Assembly: GCF_030811455.1 (NCBI RefSeq)
Contig: NZ_JAUSQU010000001.1
Span: 2,046,001 to 2,110,000, forward strand
Length of the DNA stretch: 64,000 bases
Reading direction: 5' to 3'
From: Streptosporangium lutulentum
GTDB lineage: Bacteria > Actinomycetota > Actinomycetes > Streptosporangiales > Streptosporangiaceae
The translations under genes and the position numbers were made by a program. Numbering within the stretch: the first letter of the stretch is position 1; the number at the start of each line of letters is the position of its first letter. The notes beneath the pieces were generated by a model. It saw only the letters and a list, made by a program, of their open reading frames with translations. It searched no databases and was not told the origin of the DNA. Shown piece by piece: positions 1-6,539 of the stretch.

Positions 1-147
1 CGCCGCCGGGACGACGGCACCTTCGCGCTGCTGGAGTGCAACCCCTCACCCATGTTCGCCGCCGTCGAACGAAGAACGGGGGAGTCGGGCGTCACCCGGG
101 CCCTGGCGGAGCTCCTGCTGGGATCGGCGCCTCGCCCGCCCGGATGA
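1..147 (+). CDS. C-terminal end of an ATP-grasp-like protein (partial)
   Basis: Only the last 48 codons are in the window; the frame is open from the left edge to TGA at 145-147. The tail LLECNPSPMFAAVERRTG resembles the end of RimK/MvdD-like ATP-grasp ligases, where an acidic residue and an Asn in an E-x-N motif (here ECN) bind Mg-ATP. Substrate cannot be judged from this fragment. The gene converges on the XRE gene at 248-712 across a strong hairpin. The family call rests on one motif and is moderate. Confidence 0.5.
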   Translation, partial: RRRDDGTFALLECNPSPMFAAVERRTGESGVTRALAELLLGSAPRPPG

Positions 148-169
148 GCGGTGCCCGGGCTTCCGGCGC

Positions 170-212
170 ACCGTTCTTACCGGTAGAGGGGGAATGCGCC
201 GGTAAGAACGGT
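170..212. terminator. bidirectional hairpin terminator between convergent genes
   Basis: Perfect 14-base inverted repeat, ACCGTTCTTACCGG (170-183) and CCGGTAAGAACGGT (199-212), with a 15-base loop. It lies between the convergent ends at 147 and 248. There is no T-run, which is common for actinobacterial terminators. Confidence 0.75.
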
Positions 213-247
213 CGAAGACCACATTCTGGACCCGGCACCTTTGAGGC

Positions 248-712
248 TCACGTCATCGGAGAGGGTTCGGTGGGGTGGGCGATGATGAGGATCATGGTGT
301 CGAGGAGACGCTGCCAGTCGCGTTCGGACAGGTCGTCGCGTCCCAGGCCGCGGGCGACGGCGGCCAGTGCGTCGATTAGACGGCTCCGGACATGATGCGG
401 CTCCTCCCCGAGTGACGTGGCCAGCCTGCCGGCCTCCCGGCGGAAATAGCGGGTCCGGGTGAAGCCGAGGAGCGCGGGTGGTGGAGGCGGTTCCCCGGAA
501 CCGCTGTCGGGGTCGGCGAGGGTGACGGTCAGGCGGGTGCCGAGCGCTTCGGCGAGCCGGTCGAGGGCGGAGACGGTGGGGTTGCCCCGGCCGTTCTCCA
601 GATTGGCCACGTACGGCACCGACAGTGCGGCCTCGGCGGCGACGGAGGCGACGGTCCGGCCGAGCGCGGCACGGCGGGAGCGCAGGCGCTGGCCCAGTTC
701 GGCGTGATCCAT
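248..712 (-). CDS. XRE-family HTH transcriptional regulator
   Basis: A 154-residue protein with an N-terminal Cro/C1-type helix-turn-helix (about residues 6-63): LGQRLRSRRAALG, then VASVAAEAALSVPYVANLEN, then the NPTVSALDRLAEALG segment. The C-terminal half is an uncharacterised helical region after a Gly/Pro linker (about 70-80). ATG at 712 is used. The gene is divergent from the MFS exporter at 782, with an inverted repeat between them, so it probably represses itself and the exporter. The inducer is unknown. Confidence 0.85.
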   Translation of the reverse strand: MDHAELGQRLRSRRAALGRTVASVAAEAALSVPYVANLENGRGNPTVSALDRLAEALGTRLTVTLADPDSGSGEPPPPPALLGFTRTRYFRREAGRLATSLGEEPHHVRSRLIDALAAVARGLGRDDLSERDWQRLLDTMILIIAHPTEPSPMT

Positions 713-713
713 G

Positions 714-761
714 ATCCTATCTTGACAGAATAGTTTGATCCTGTTTCTCTCTTCACAGGAT
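714..761. promoter_or_regulatory. candidate operator cluster of the XRE/MFS divergent promoter
   Basis: The short divergent gap holds three copies of an ATCCTRT half-site: ATCCTAT at 714-720, ATCCTGT at 738-744, and its exact complement ACAGGAT at 755-761. The last two form a perfect 7-base inverted repeat with a 10-base spacer. The first lies 24 bases upstream of the second, about two helical turns, just upstream of the XRE start codon. This suits a dimeric HTH repressor; binding is inferred. Confidence 0.55.
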
Positions 762-781
762 AGTCCTGAAGGGGGGAAGCT

Positions 782-2851
782 GTGCTGCGGGCCTTACGAG
801 TGCGGGACTTTCGACTGCTCTGGGTAGCGCGGGCGGCTGCCGTCTTCAGTGCCAACCTTCTGGTGGTCGCGGTCCCCGCCCATGTTTACGCGGTGACCGG
901 ATCGATATTCGCGACCGGGCTCACCCTGGCCGCCGAGTATCTTCCGGTTCTGCTGCTGGGGCCGTTCGCCGGGGTGCTGGCCGATCGTTGGGATCGCCGG
1001 CGCCTGATGTTTCTCACCGGCGTCGCTCACGTGGCGGTCATCTCCCTGTTGTTCCTCACCCGCACCCCCGACACGGTCTGGATCGTCTATCTGGCGGTGT
1101 TCGGCGAGGGCATCGTGGGGGTGCTATTCCGTCCGGCGGCCCAAGCGTACACACCTGCCGTCGTGGGCACAGGCCCCTTGCTGACCAGTGCTAACGCCCT
1201 GAACTCCTTCACCTCCGGTGTCATCGGGCTGGGCGCGGCCCCGCTCGGTGGCCTGCTGTTCGCTGTCTTCGGCATCGACGCGGCCATCACCGTCGCCCTC
1301 GTCGGCTACCTGATATCCGCCGTGGCGATCGGGTTCACCCGGCCACATCCTCATCGCCGGGAGCTCTCCCAGCGCGTGCTCGCCGAGTTGAGGGACGGGC
1401 TGCGCCACGTCGGGCGGGCCGCCGCCACCCGGGCCCTGCTGGTCGCCAACGGCGTCTACCTTCTGGCGAACGCGGCGCTCACGGCACTGCTGGTGCCGTT
1501 CGGGGTCTCCTCCCTCGGGGGCAGCACGCAGGTCGGCTGGCTGCTGTCGGCGCTGAGCGCCGGTTTCCTGATCGGCGCCCCGATCAGCGGAAGGATCGTC
1601 GAGCGCCTGCCCGTCCGGACGACGGTCGCCGCCGGCCAGATTCTCGTCGCCGGCGCGTTCTTTCTGATGTTCAACGCCCGGTCCTTGCCCGTGGCGCTGC
1701 TCGCGGCGGTCCTCCTCGGGATTCCCGCGGTCACGGTGATCGTCGCCCTGCAGACCTGGCTGCAGCGGTCCACCCCGGTGGCGCTCCTTGGCCGTGTCGG
1801 CGCGGTGTTCATCACCGCCGAGGCCGCCGCGTCGACGGTCGGCGCGTTGGCCGGCCCCGCCCTGAGCGCGTTCAGCCTGCCCATCGCCCTCAACGTGGCC
1901 TGCGCGGTCGCGGCGGTAGCCGCCGTCCTCACTTTCTGCCTGGTTCCGGGCCCCCTGGCCGAAGGCGCCGATCACCTGCCGGTCGGGGTGCCGCCGCAAC
2001 TCACCGGGGGTGCCTCAACAGGCGGCTCAGCCCTTCTCGGCGCCTTCGTTGGCGCCGCGGACGAAGTAGCGCTGGAAGATCACGAAGATGATCGCGACCG
2101 GAATCGTGGCGAGTACCGCGGCGCCCAGTTTGAGTGGATACCGGGTGCCCTCGCCGAGAGATCCGGAGACCAGGTCGGCGAGCCCGCGCGGCAGGGTGAA
2201 CAGGTCGGGGCTCTGCACCGCCACCAGGGTGTGCGGAAACTCGTTCCACGTGCCCTGGAAGGAGATGATGGTCAGCGTGATCAGAGCCGGGCGCGCCATG
2301 GGCAGCACGACCGACCAGAAGGTGCGGAACACCCCGGCGCCGTCGATGCGCGCGGCCTCCTCCACGCTGACCGGGATGGACTCGAAGAACTGCTTCATGA
2401 TGAAGACACCCGCCGCGTCCACGAGCACCGGCAGGATCAGCGCGGTGTAGCTGTCGTACAGCCCGAGTTGGTTGAGCACGAGGAACTTCGGGATGAACAA
2501 AACCACGCCCGGTACGGCCATCACCGCGATGACGGCCGAGAACAGCGCCCGCCGCCCGCGGAAGCGGAGCCGGGCGAGCGCGTAGCCGGCCATCGAGTCC
2601 AGAAAGATCCGGCCGGCGGTGACGACGAGCGTCACCACCAGCGAGTTGCCGAGCCAGAGCGGCATGCCGGTGCCGAGGAACACCCGCTCGTAGCCGGCGA
2701 GCGTGATCGGGTCGGGCAGCGGCGAGAGCGGGTTGGCCGTCGCGTCGGGCTCGGTCTTGAAGGAGTTCGCGATCTGGATGACGAACGGGTACAGGAAGAC
2801 CAGCGCGAAGAACACCAGGACGGCGTAGCCGCCGAAGGTGGAGGCCAGTGA
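782..2851 (+). CDS. MFS exporter (EntS-like) with an abnormal antisense read-through tail
   Basis: Residues 1 to about 400 are a complete 12-helix major facilitator of the MFS_3/EntS type: MLRALRVRDFRLLWVARA at the start, the loop-2 signature LADRWDRRRL near residue 68, and a last helix near VACAVAAVAAVLTFCLV. It is presumably a drug or siderophore exporter. Start is GTG with a GGGGGGAA ribosome site 4 bases upstream. Such proteins normally stop after about 410 residues. Here the frame passes position 2010 with no stop and continues about 280 codons antisense to the permease gene 2027-2926. That tail is Arg/Glu/His-rich and hydrophilic, like shadow coding. I infer the native stop was lost; the useful gene ends near 2010-2030. 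Expression is probably controlled by the divergent XRE regulator. Confidence 0.75.
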   Translation: MLRALRVRDFRLLWVARAAAVFSANLLVVAVPAHVYAVTGSIFATGLTLAAEYLPVLLLGPFAGVLADRWDRRRLMFLTGVAHVAVISLLFLTRTPDTVWIVYLAVFGEGIVGVLFRPAAQAYTPAVVGTGPLLTSANALNSFTSGVIGLGAAPLGGLLFAVFGIDAAITVALVGYLISAVAIGFTRPHPHRRELSQRVLAELRDGLRHVGRAAATRALLVANGVYLLANAALTALLVPFGVSSLGGSTQVGWLLSALSAGFLIGAPISGRIVERLPVRTTVAAGQILVAGAFFLMFNARSLPVALLAAVLLGIPAVTVIVALQTWLQRSTPVALLGRVGAVFITAEAAASTVGALAGPALSAFSLPIALNVACAVAAVAAVLTFCLVPGPLAEGADHLPVGVPPQLTGGASTGGSALLGAFVGAADEVALEDHEDDRDRNRGEYRGAQFEWIPGALAERSGDQVGEPARQGEQVGALHRHQGVRKLVPRALEGDDGQRDQSRARHGQHDRPEGAEHPGAVDARGLLHADRDGLEELLHDEDTRRVHEHRQDQRGVAVVQPELVEHEELRDEQNHARYGHHRDDGREQRPPPAEAEPGERVAGHRVQKDPAGGDDERHHQRVAEPERHAGAEEHPLVAGERDRVGQRRERVGRRVGLGLEGVRDLDDERVQEDQREEHQDGVAAEGGGQ

Positions 2852-2926
2852 CCTCGCACCCGGCCCCGGGCTCCGCGGCCGGGCGGTGGCCGCAGGGGCC
2901 GCGTTCGGATTTGTGACCCTGGTCAT
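2027..2926 (-). CDS. sugar ABC transporter permease, MalG-like (CUT1)
   Basis: A 299-residue inner-membrane permease with six predicted helices after a Pro/Ala-rich cytoplasmic start. The EAA loop that docks the ATPase is clear: EEAARIDGAGVFRTFWSVVLP, about residues 198-218. Length and order match MalG/UgpE-type partners of carbohydrate importers. ATG at 2926 follows the TGA of the MalF-like gene (2930-2928) by one base, so the two are translationally coupled. No ATPase gene is present in the operon; many actinobacterial CUT1 importers share a distant MsiK-type ATPase. The 3' end is overlapped by the abnormal tail of the convergent MFS frame. Confidence 0.92.
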   Translation of the reverse strand: MTRVTNPNAAPAATARPRSPGPGARSLASTFGGYAVLVFFALVFLYPFVIQIANSFKTEPDATANPLSPLPDPITLAGYERVFLGTGMPLWLGNSLVVTLVVTAGRIFLDSMAGYALARLRFRGRRALFSAVIAVMAVPGVVLFIPKFLVLNQLGLYDSYTALILPVLVDAAGVFIMKQFFESIPVSVEEAARIDGAGVFRTFWSVVLPMARPALITLTIISFQGTWNEFPHTLVAVQSPDLFTLPRGLADLVSGSLGEGTRYPLKLGAAVLATIPVAIIFVIFQRYFVRGANEGAEKG

Positions 2927-2927
2927 G

Positions 2928-4001
2928 TCACGTTCTCCCCGTTCGCGCCGGGCGGCGCTCGCGCATCACCCGGCGCTGGGCCAGCGTCAGGATCACGATG
3001 ATCAGGAAGAGCACGAACGAGATCGCCGTGCCGGTGCCGTACTCGAAGTCGCGGAAGGCGGTCTGGTAGGACAGGTAGGCCGGGGTCAGCGTGGTCTTCG
3101 CCGGATTGCCCTGGCTCATCACGTACACCTGGTCGAAGACCTGCCAGGTGGCGATCAGGCCGAGCGTCAGCACCAGGAAGAGCGCCGGCTTGAGCACCGG
3201 CAGGGTCACGTGCCGCAGGCGCTGCCACCAGCCGGCCCCGTCGATCATGCTCGCCTCCTCCAGCGCCACCGGGATGTCCTGGAGCGCGGCGAGGAACATC
3301 AGCATGAACGTGCCGGAAGTGGTCCATATGACCAGCATGATGATCGTGGTCATCGCCACGCTGGGACCGGACAGCCACTCCCACCACGACAGCCCGAGCC
3401 ACCCACCGCCGGTCAGCGCGACGGGTGGCGCCTCCGGATCGACCAGGCCGGCGCGGCCGAGCAGCAGGTGCAGCACGCCTCGGGGGTCGGCGAACCACTG
3501 CGGGCCGTCGACGCCGAACAGCTGGAGCAGCCGGGTGGCCGCGCCGGAGGTGGAGAAGATGAACAGGAAGACCACGCTCATCGCCACCGAGCTGGTGACC
3601 GAGGGGAAGAAGAACGCGGTGCGGAAGAACGTCCTGCCCCGGAGCAGCCTGTTGTTGACGATCAGGGCGAGGCCGAGCGCCAGTACGGTCTGCGCCGGCA
3701 CGACGATCACCACGTAGTAGAAGTTGTTGCGGATGCTGGTCATGAAGTCCTGGCGGGCCAGGCTGTCCTCGGTGAACAGCCGGGTGTAGTTGCCGAGCCC
3801 GACGTAGGGCACCCCGGCGCGGAACGGGCTGCCCTGGCCGTTCCAGTCGGTGAGGCTCACCCAGAGCGCCATCAGGATCGGCAGCAGCAGGAACAGGCCG
3901 AGAATCGTCACGACCGGCGCCACGAAGAGCCAGCCCGCGACGCTCTCCCCGGTGGCGGCGGTGAACCGGCGGCGAGACGCCCGCATCGTCGTGTCGGCCA
4001 C
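2928..4001 (-). CDS. sugar ABC transporter permease, MalF/UgpA-like (CUT1)
   Basis: A 357-residue permease. The first helix (about 23-45) is followed by a large external segment and the EAA loop EEASMIDGAGWWQRLRHVTLP near residues 242-262, which contacts the shared ATPase. It forms the heterodimeric channel with the MalG-like protein encoded next. Start is GTG at 4001 with GGAAGGA 8 bases upstream. An extra polar insertion (about 150-200, containing the segment LLQLFGVDGPQWFADP) between helices is longer than in E. coli UgpA. Second gene of the importer cluster, 66 bases after the binding-protein gene. Confidence 0.92.
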   Translation of the reverse strand: MADTTMRASRRRFTAATGESVAGWLFVAPVVTILGLFLLLPILMALWVSLTDWNGQGSPFRAGVPYVGLGNYTRLFTEDSLARQDFMTSIRNNFYYVVIVVPAQTVLALGLALIVNNRLLRGRTFFRTAFFFPSVTSSVAMSVVFLFIFSTSGAATRLLQLFGVDGPQWFADPRGVLHLLLGRAGLVDPEAPPVALTGGGWLGLSWWEWLSGPSVAMTTIIMLVIWTTSGTFMLMFLAALQDIPVALEEASMIDGAGWWQRLRHVTLPVLKPALFLVLTLGLIATWQVFDQVYVMSQGNPAKTTLTPAYLSYQTAFRDFEYGTGTAISFVLFLIIVILTLAQRRVMRERRPARTGRT

Positions 4002-4067
4002 GTCGACGTCCTTCCGCTTGGAACGATCCCGGCCCGTGGGAGCCGGGTGCCGTCCTTTCTGCCGGGG

Positions 4068-5309
4068 TCAGTCGCCGAGGGCGGCCCGGGTGTTCTTCTG
4101 CAGGCGCTTCAGGATCGTCTGGGGCGCCGTCGAGGCGAGCTGTTGGAGGCCGGTGTCGAAGTCGGCCAGCACACTCTCCATCTTCGGGGCCTTGACCGGG
4201 CCCCGGGCGTATTGGGCGCCGTTCAGGAACGGGGTGTCTTGCGGGAACTCCCTGGTGAAGGCGTCTCTGGCCGACTGCCGGGAGGGCATGGTGCCGAATG
4301 CCCGGGCGAAGGCCAGCTGCTGGTTCGCCGTGGTCATCGCCTCGACGAAGCCGATCGCCGCCTTCTTGTACCTGCTCTTGGCGGCGATGCCCCAGCAGTT
4401 GGTGAAGGCGAGGGTGCCCCTGCCTCCGGGGCCGGCGGGCAGCTCGTGCACCGAATACCTGACGCCGGGGTAGTCGGCCTTCAGCGCGCCCCTGATCCAG
4501 TTGCCCTCGACGGTCATCGCGGCCTTGCCCCTGCCGAACGCCTCGCCGCCCCATCCGGCGTCGAGACTTTGCGGGTACCGGGCGAGTCCGGCCTTGAGCA
4601 GCCCTTGGACGTAGCTCAGAGCCTCAAGGTTCTCCGGGCTGTCGGCGACGGCTCGCCTGCCGTCCGGGCTGACGATCCAGCCGCCGGCCTGCACCATGAA
4701 GGCGCCGATCCGGTCACGGGTGTCCCCGACCACCAGCGGGACGATCCCCTTCGCCTTGATCCTCTCGCTCACCGAGGTGAGTTGCTCCCACGTGGCGGGC
4801 ACGTCGGCGCCGGACAGCCCGGCCCTCTTCCACAGGTCCTCGTTGACGGCCAGCGCCAGGGTGGAGAAGTCCTTCGGCGCGCAGTAGAACACGCCGTCGT
4901 AGGTGAAGGCGCTCCGCAGGCTCCCGTAGAAGTCCGCCGGGTCGGAGATCCTGTCCCCGTACGGTTCCAGCGCGCCGACGCTCGCGTAGTCGGCGAAGCG
5001 GGAGGCGTCGACGTAGAACACGTCGGGAGGGTTGTCGCCGGCGAAGGACTGGCCGAGCTGCTGGGCGATCTCCTGCGCGGGCGTGACCGTCGCGGTGTTG
5101 CCCGAGGACCTGGCCCAGGCGTCCGCGGCCCGCCGTACCGCGGTGGTCTCGGTGTCGCCGGAGGAGCCGATGAGAATTCGCAGCGCGGCGGGCCCGCTGC
5201 TCTGCCGGGTCGGCCGCCCGTCGTCGAAGCCGCCACAGGCCGCCGAGGAGAGAAACGCGCCGCAGACGGTCAGGCCGACAGCGGCGTCGCGGAGCTTGCC
5301 GCGTCTCAT
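4068..5309 (-). CDS. extracellular sugar-binding lipoprotein of the ABC importer (family 1)
   Basis: A 413-residue solute-binding protein. It opens with MRRGK, a hydrophobic stretch, and a lipobox SSAAC|G with the lipidated Cys near residue 25, so it is anchored outside the membrane. The body matches family 1 binding proteins (substrate probably an oligosaccharide): LRILIGSSGDTETTAVRRAA, PPDVFYVDASRFADY and GKAAMTVEGNWI are typical blocks. A GGAGGGGAG site precedes ATG at 5309. It lies 40 bases after the LacI gene and 66 before the permeases, forming one importer operon. The divergent debranching-type glucosidase suggests an alpha-glucan or maltodextrin substrate; that is inference. Confidence 0.9.
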   Translation of the reverse strand: MRRGKLRDAAVGLTVCGAFLSSAACGGFDDGRPTRQSSGPAALRILIGSSGDTETTAVRRAADAWARSSGNTATVTPAQEIAQQLGQSFAGDNPPDVFYVDASRFADYASVGALEPYGDRISDPADFYGSLRSAFTYDGVFYCAPKDFSTLALAVNEDLWKRAGLSGADVPATWEQLTSVSERIKAKGIVPLVVGDTRDRIGAFMVQAGGWIVSPDGRRAVADSPENLEALSYVQGLLKAGLARYPQSLDAGWGGEAFGRGKAAMTVEGNWIRGALKADYPGVRYSVHELPAGPGGRGTLAFTNCWGIAAKSRYKKAAIGFVEAMTTANQQLAFARAFGTMPSRQSARDAFTREFPQDTPFLNGAQYARGPVKAPKMESVLADFDTGLQQLASTAPQTILKRLQKNTRAALGD

Positions 5310-5349
5310 CGGAACTCCCCTCCGGTAGGTGGTGTACGGCTGCCGCAGG

Positions 5350-6399
5350 TCACGCCGACTGGCGCCTGACCAGTGAGGGCTGGAGAAGCACCCGCGTGGT
5401 GGCGGACCCGTCCTCGCCGGCGCTCGCCTCGTCGCCGTCGAGGATGCGCGCGAGCAGCGCGACGCAGCAGGCCGCGGCCTCGGACAGCGGCTGGCTGACG
5501 CTGGTGAGCCCCGTCGCCCTGGCCACGGACGTGTCGTCGAAGCCGATCACCGCGATCGGCGTGCCGCCTCCGCCGTCCGCGCGCCATCCGCCGCCGCGGG
5601 AGAGGGCCGCGTGCGAAGCGCCCAGCGCGAGCGAGTCGCTCGCGCATAGCAGCGCGGTCGCCGGGCGGTCGGCGTCGAGCAGGTCACCTGCCGCCTTCTC
5701 GCCGGTGGCCACGCCGTCGTCCGTCGTGCGGTCCAGGCCGGCCGGATCCACTCCCGCCGCGGCGAGCGTCCGCGCCCAGCCGGCCCGGCGGTCGTCTCCG
5801 ACGCCGGAGCCGGTCGGCCAGCCGATGAAGCCGATGCGCCGATGGCCCGTGTCGAGGAGATGACGGGTGGCCGCGGCGGTGCCCGCGGCGCCGTCCACGT
5901 CGACCCACGGGTGGCTCGGCCCCTCCGGCATGCTCCAGGGGCGTCCGAAGGTGACGAACGGCAACCGCCGTTCGGCCAGCCACGCGGTGCGCACGTCGCC
6001 GTGGTGGGTGCCGGTGAGCACGAAGGCGTCCGGTTCGTACGCCGCGAGCAGGTCGTCGACGGCGGCGATCTCGGACTGGTCGTCGTGGGCGGTGTAGAGC
6101 AGCACGCGGTAGCCGAACCCGGCGGCCGACTCGGTGAGTCCGTGCAGGAACCGGTCGTGGATCGTGCCGTTGATGCCGTCCTCGGCCGGTTCGATGCGCG
6201 TGGCGATCAGCCGGGACCTTCCGGTGCGCATCTGCCGGGCGGCCTGGCTGGCGCGGTAGCCGAGTGCCTCGATCGACTCCAGCACCCGGCGCCGGGTGCC
6301 CTCGCGGACCAGCTCCGGCGCGTTGATCACGTTCGACACCGTCTGGCGGGACACCTTGGCGTGCCGCGCGACATCGGTGATCGTCACCTTCTGAGCCAT
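5350..6399 (-). CDS. LacI-family repressor of the sugar-uptake locus
   Basis: A 349-residue LacI/GalR regulator. The N-terminal helix-turn-helix and hinge are textbook: VTITDVARHAKVSRQTVSNV then a hinge helix near residues 48-58 (YRASQAARQMR). The rest is a periplasmic-binding-like effector domain (about 60-345), ending with the dimer region TGLTSVSQPLSEAA. It is the first gene of the minus-strand importer cluster and lies divergent from the debranching-type enzyme. The gap carries a perfect LacI-type palindrome, so it very likely controls both directions in response to the imported sugar. Confidence 0.93.
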   Translation of the reverse strand: MAQKVTITDVARHAKVSRQTVSNVINAPELVREGTRRRVLESIEALGYRASQAARQMRTGRSRLIATRIEPAEDGINGTIHDRFLHGLTESAAGFGYRVLLYTAHDDQSEIAAVDDLLAAYEPDAFVLTGTHHGDVRTAWLAERRLPFVTFGRPWSMPEGPSHPWVDVDGAAGTAAATRHLLDTGHRRIGFIGWPTGSGVGDDRRAGWARTLAAAGVDPAGLDRTTDDGVATGEKAAGDLLDADRPATALLCASDSLALGASHAALSRGGGWRADGGGGTPIAVIGFDDTSVARATGLTSVSQPLSEAAACCVALLARILDGDEASAGEDGSATTRVLLQPSLVRRQSA

Positions 6400-6415
6400 C
6401 CTCGCCTTTCTGAAA

Positions 6416-6458
6416 TTTGAACGTTCAAAGCCAGATGAGGCATAATTGGATCGTTCAA
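6416..6458. promoter_or_regulatory. two LacI operators overlapping the debranching-enzyme promoter
   Basis: TTTGAACGTTCAAA at 6416-6429 is a perfect 14-base palindrome with the central CG usual in LacI-family operators. A second, weaker site, TGGATCGTTCAA (6447-6458), is centred 30 bases away, about three helical turns. On the plus strand TTGAAC (6417-6422) and CATAAT (6441-6446) make a promoter with an 18-base spacer. Operator 1 covers the -35 and operator 2 lies at the predicted start of transcription. Strong case for direct LacI control. Confidence 0.8.
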
Positions 6459-6539
6459 GTAAAAGAAGCGTTCTGCAATGTGCACCTCCGGCGCTCCTCT
6501 GTCAAGACTGCGTCGGCCCCCTTACCCCTGGGAGCCATC

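Noticed and set aside
2030-5369. Very long open frames on the plus strand across the ABC permease and binding-protein genes
   Set aside because: They are antisense to genes with clear domains, are rich in Arg/Gly/His and contain no recognisable motif. High GC keeps stop codons rare.
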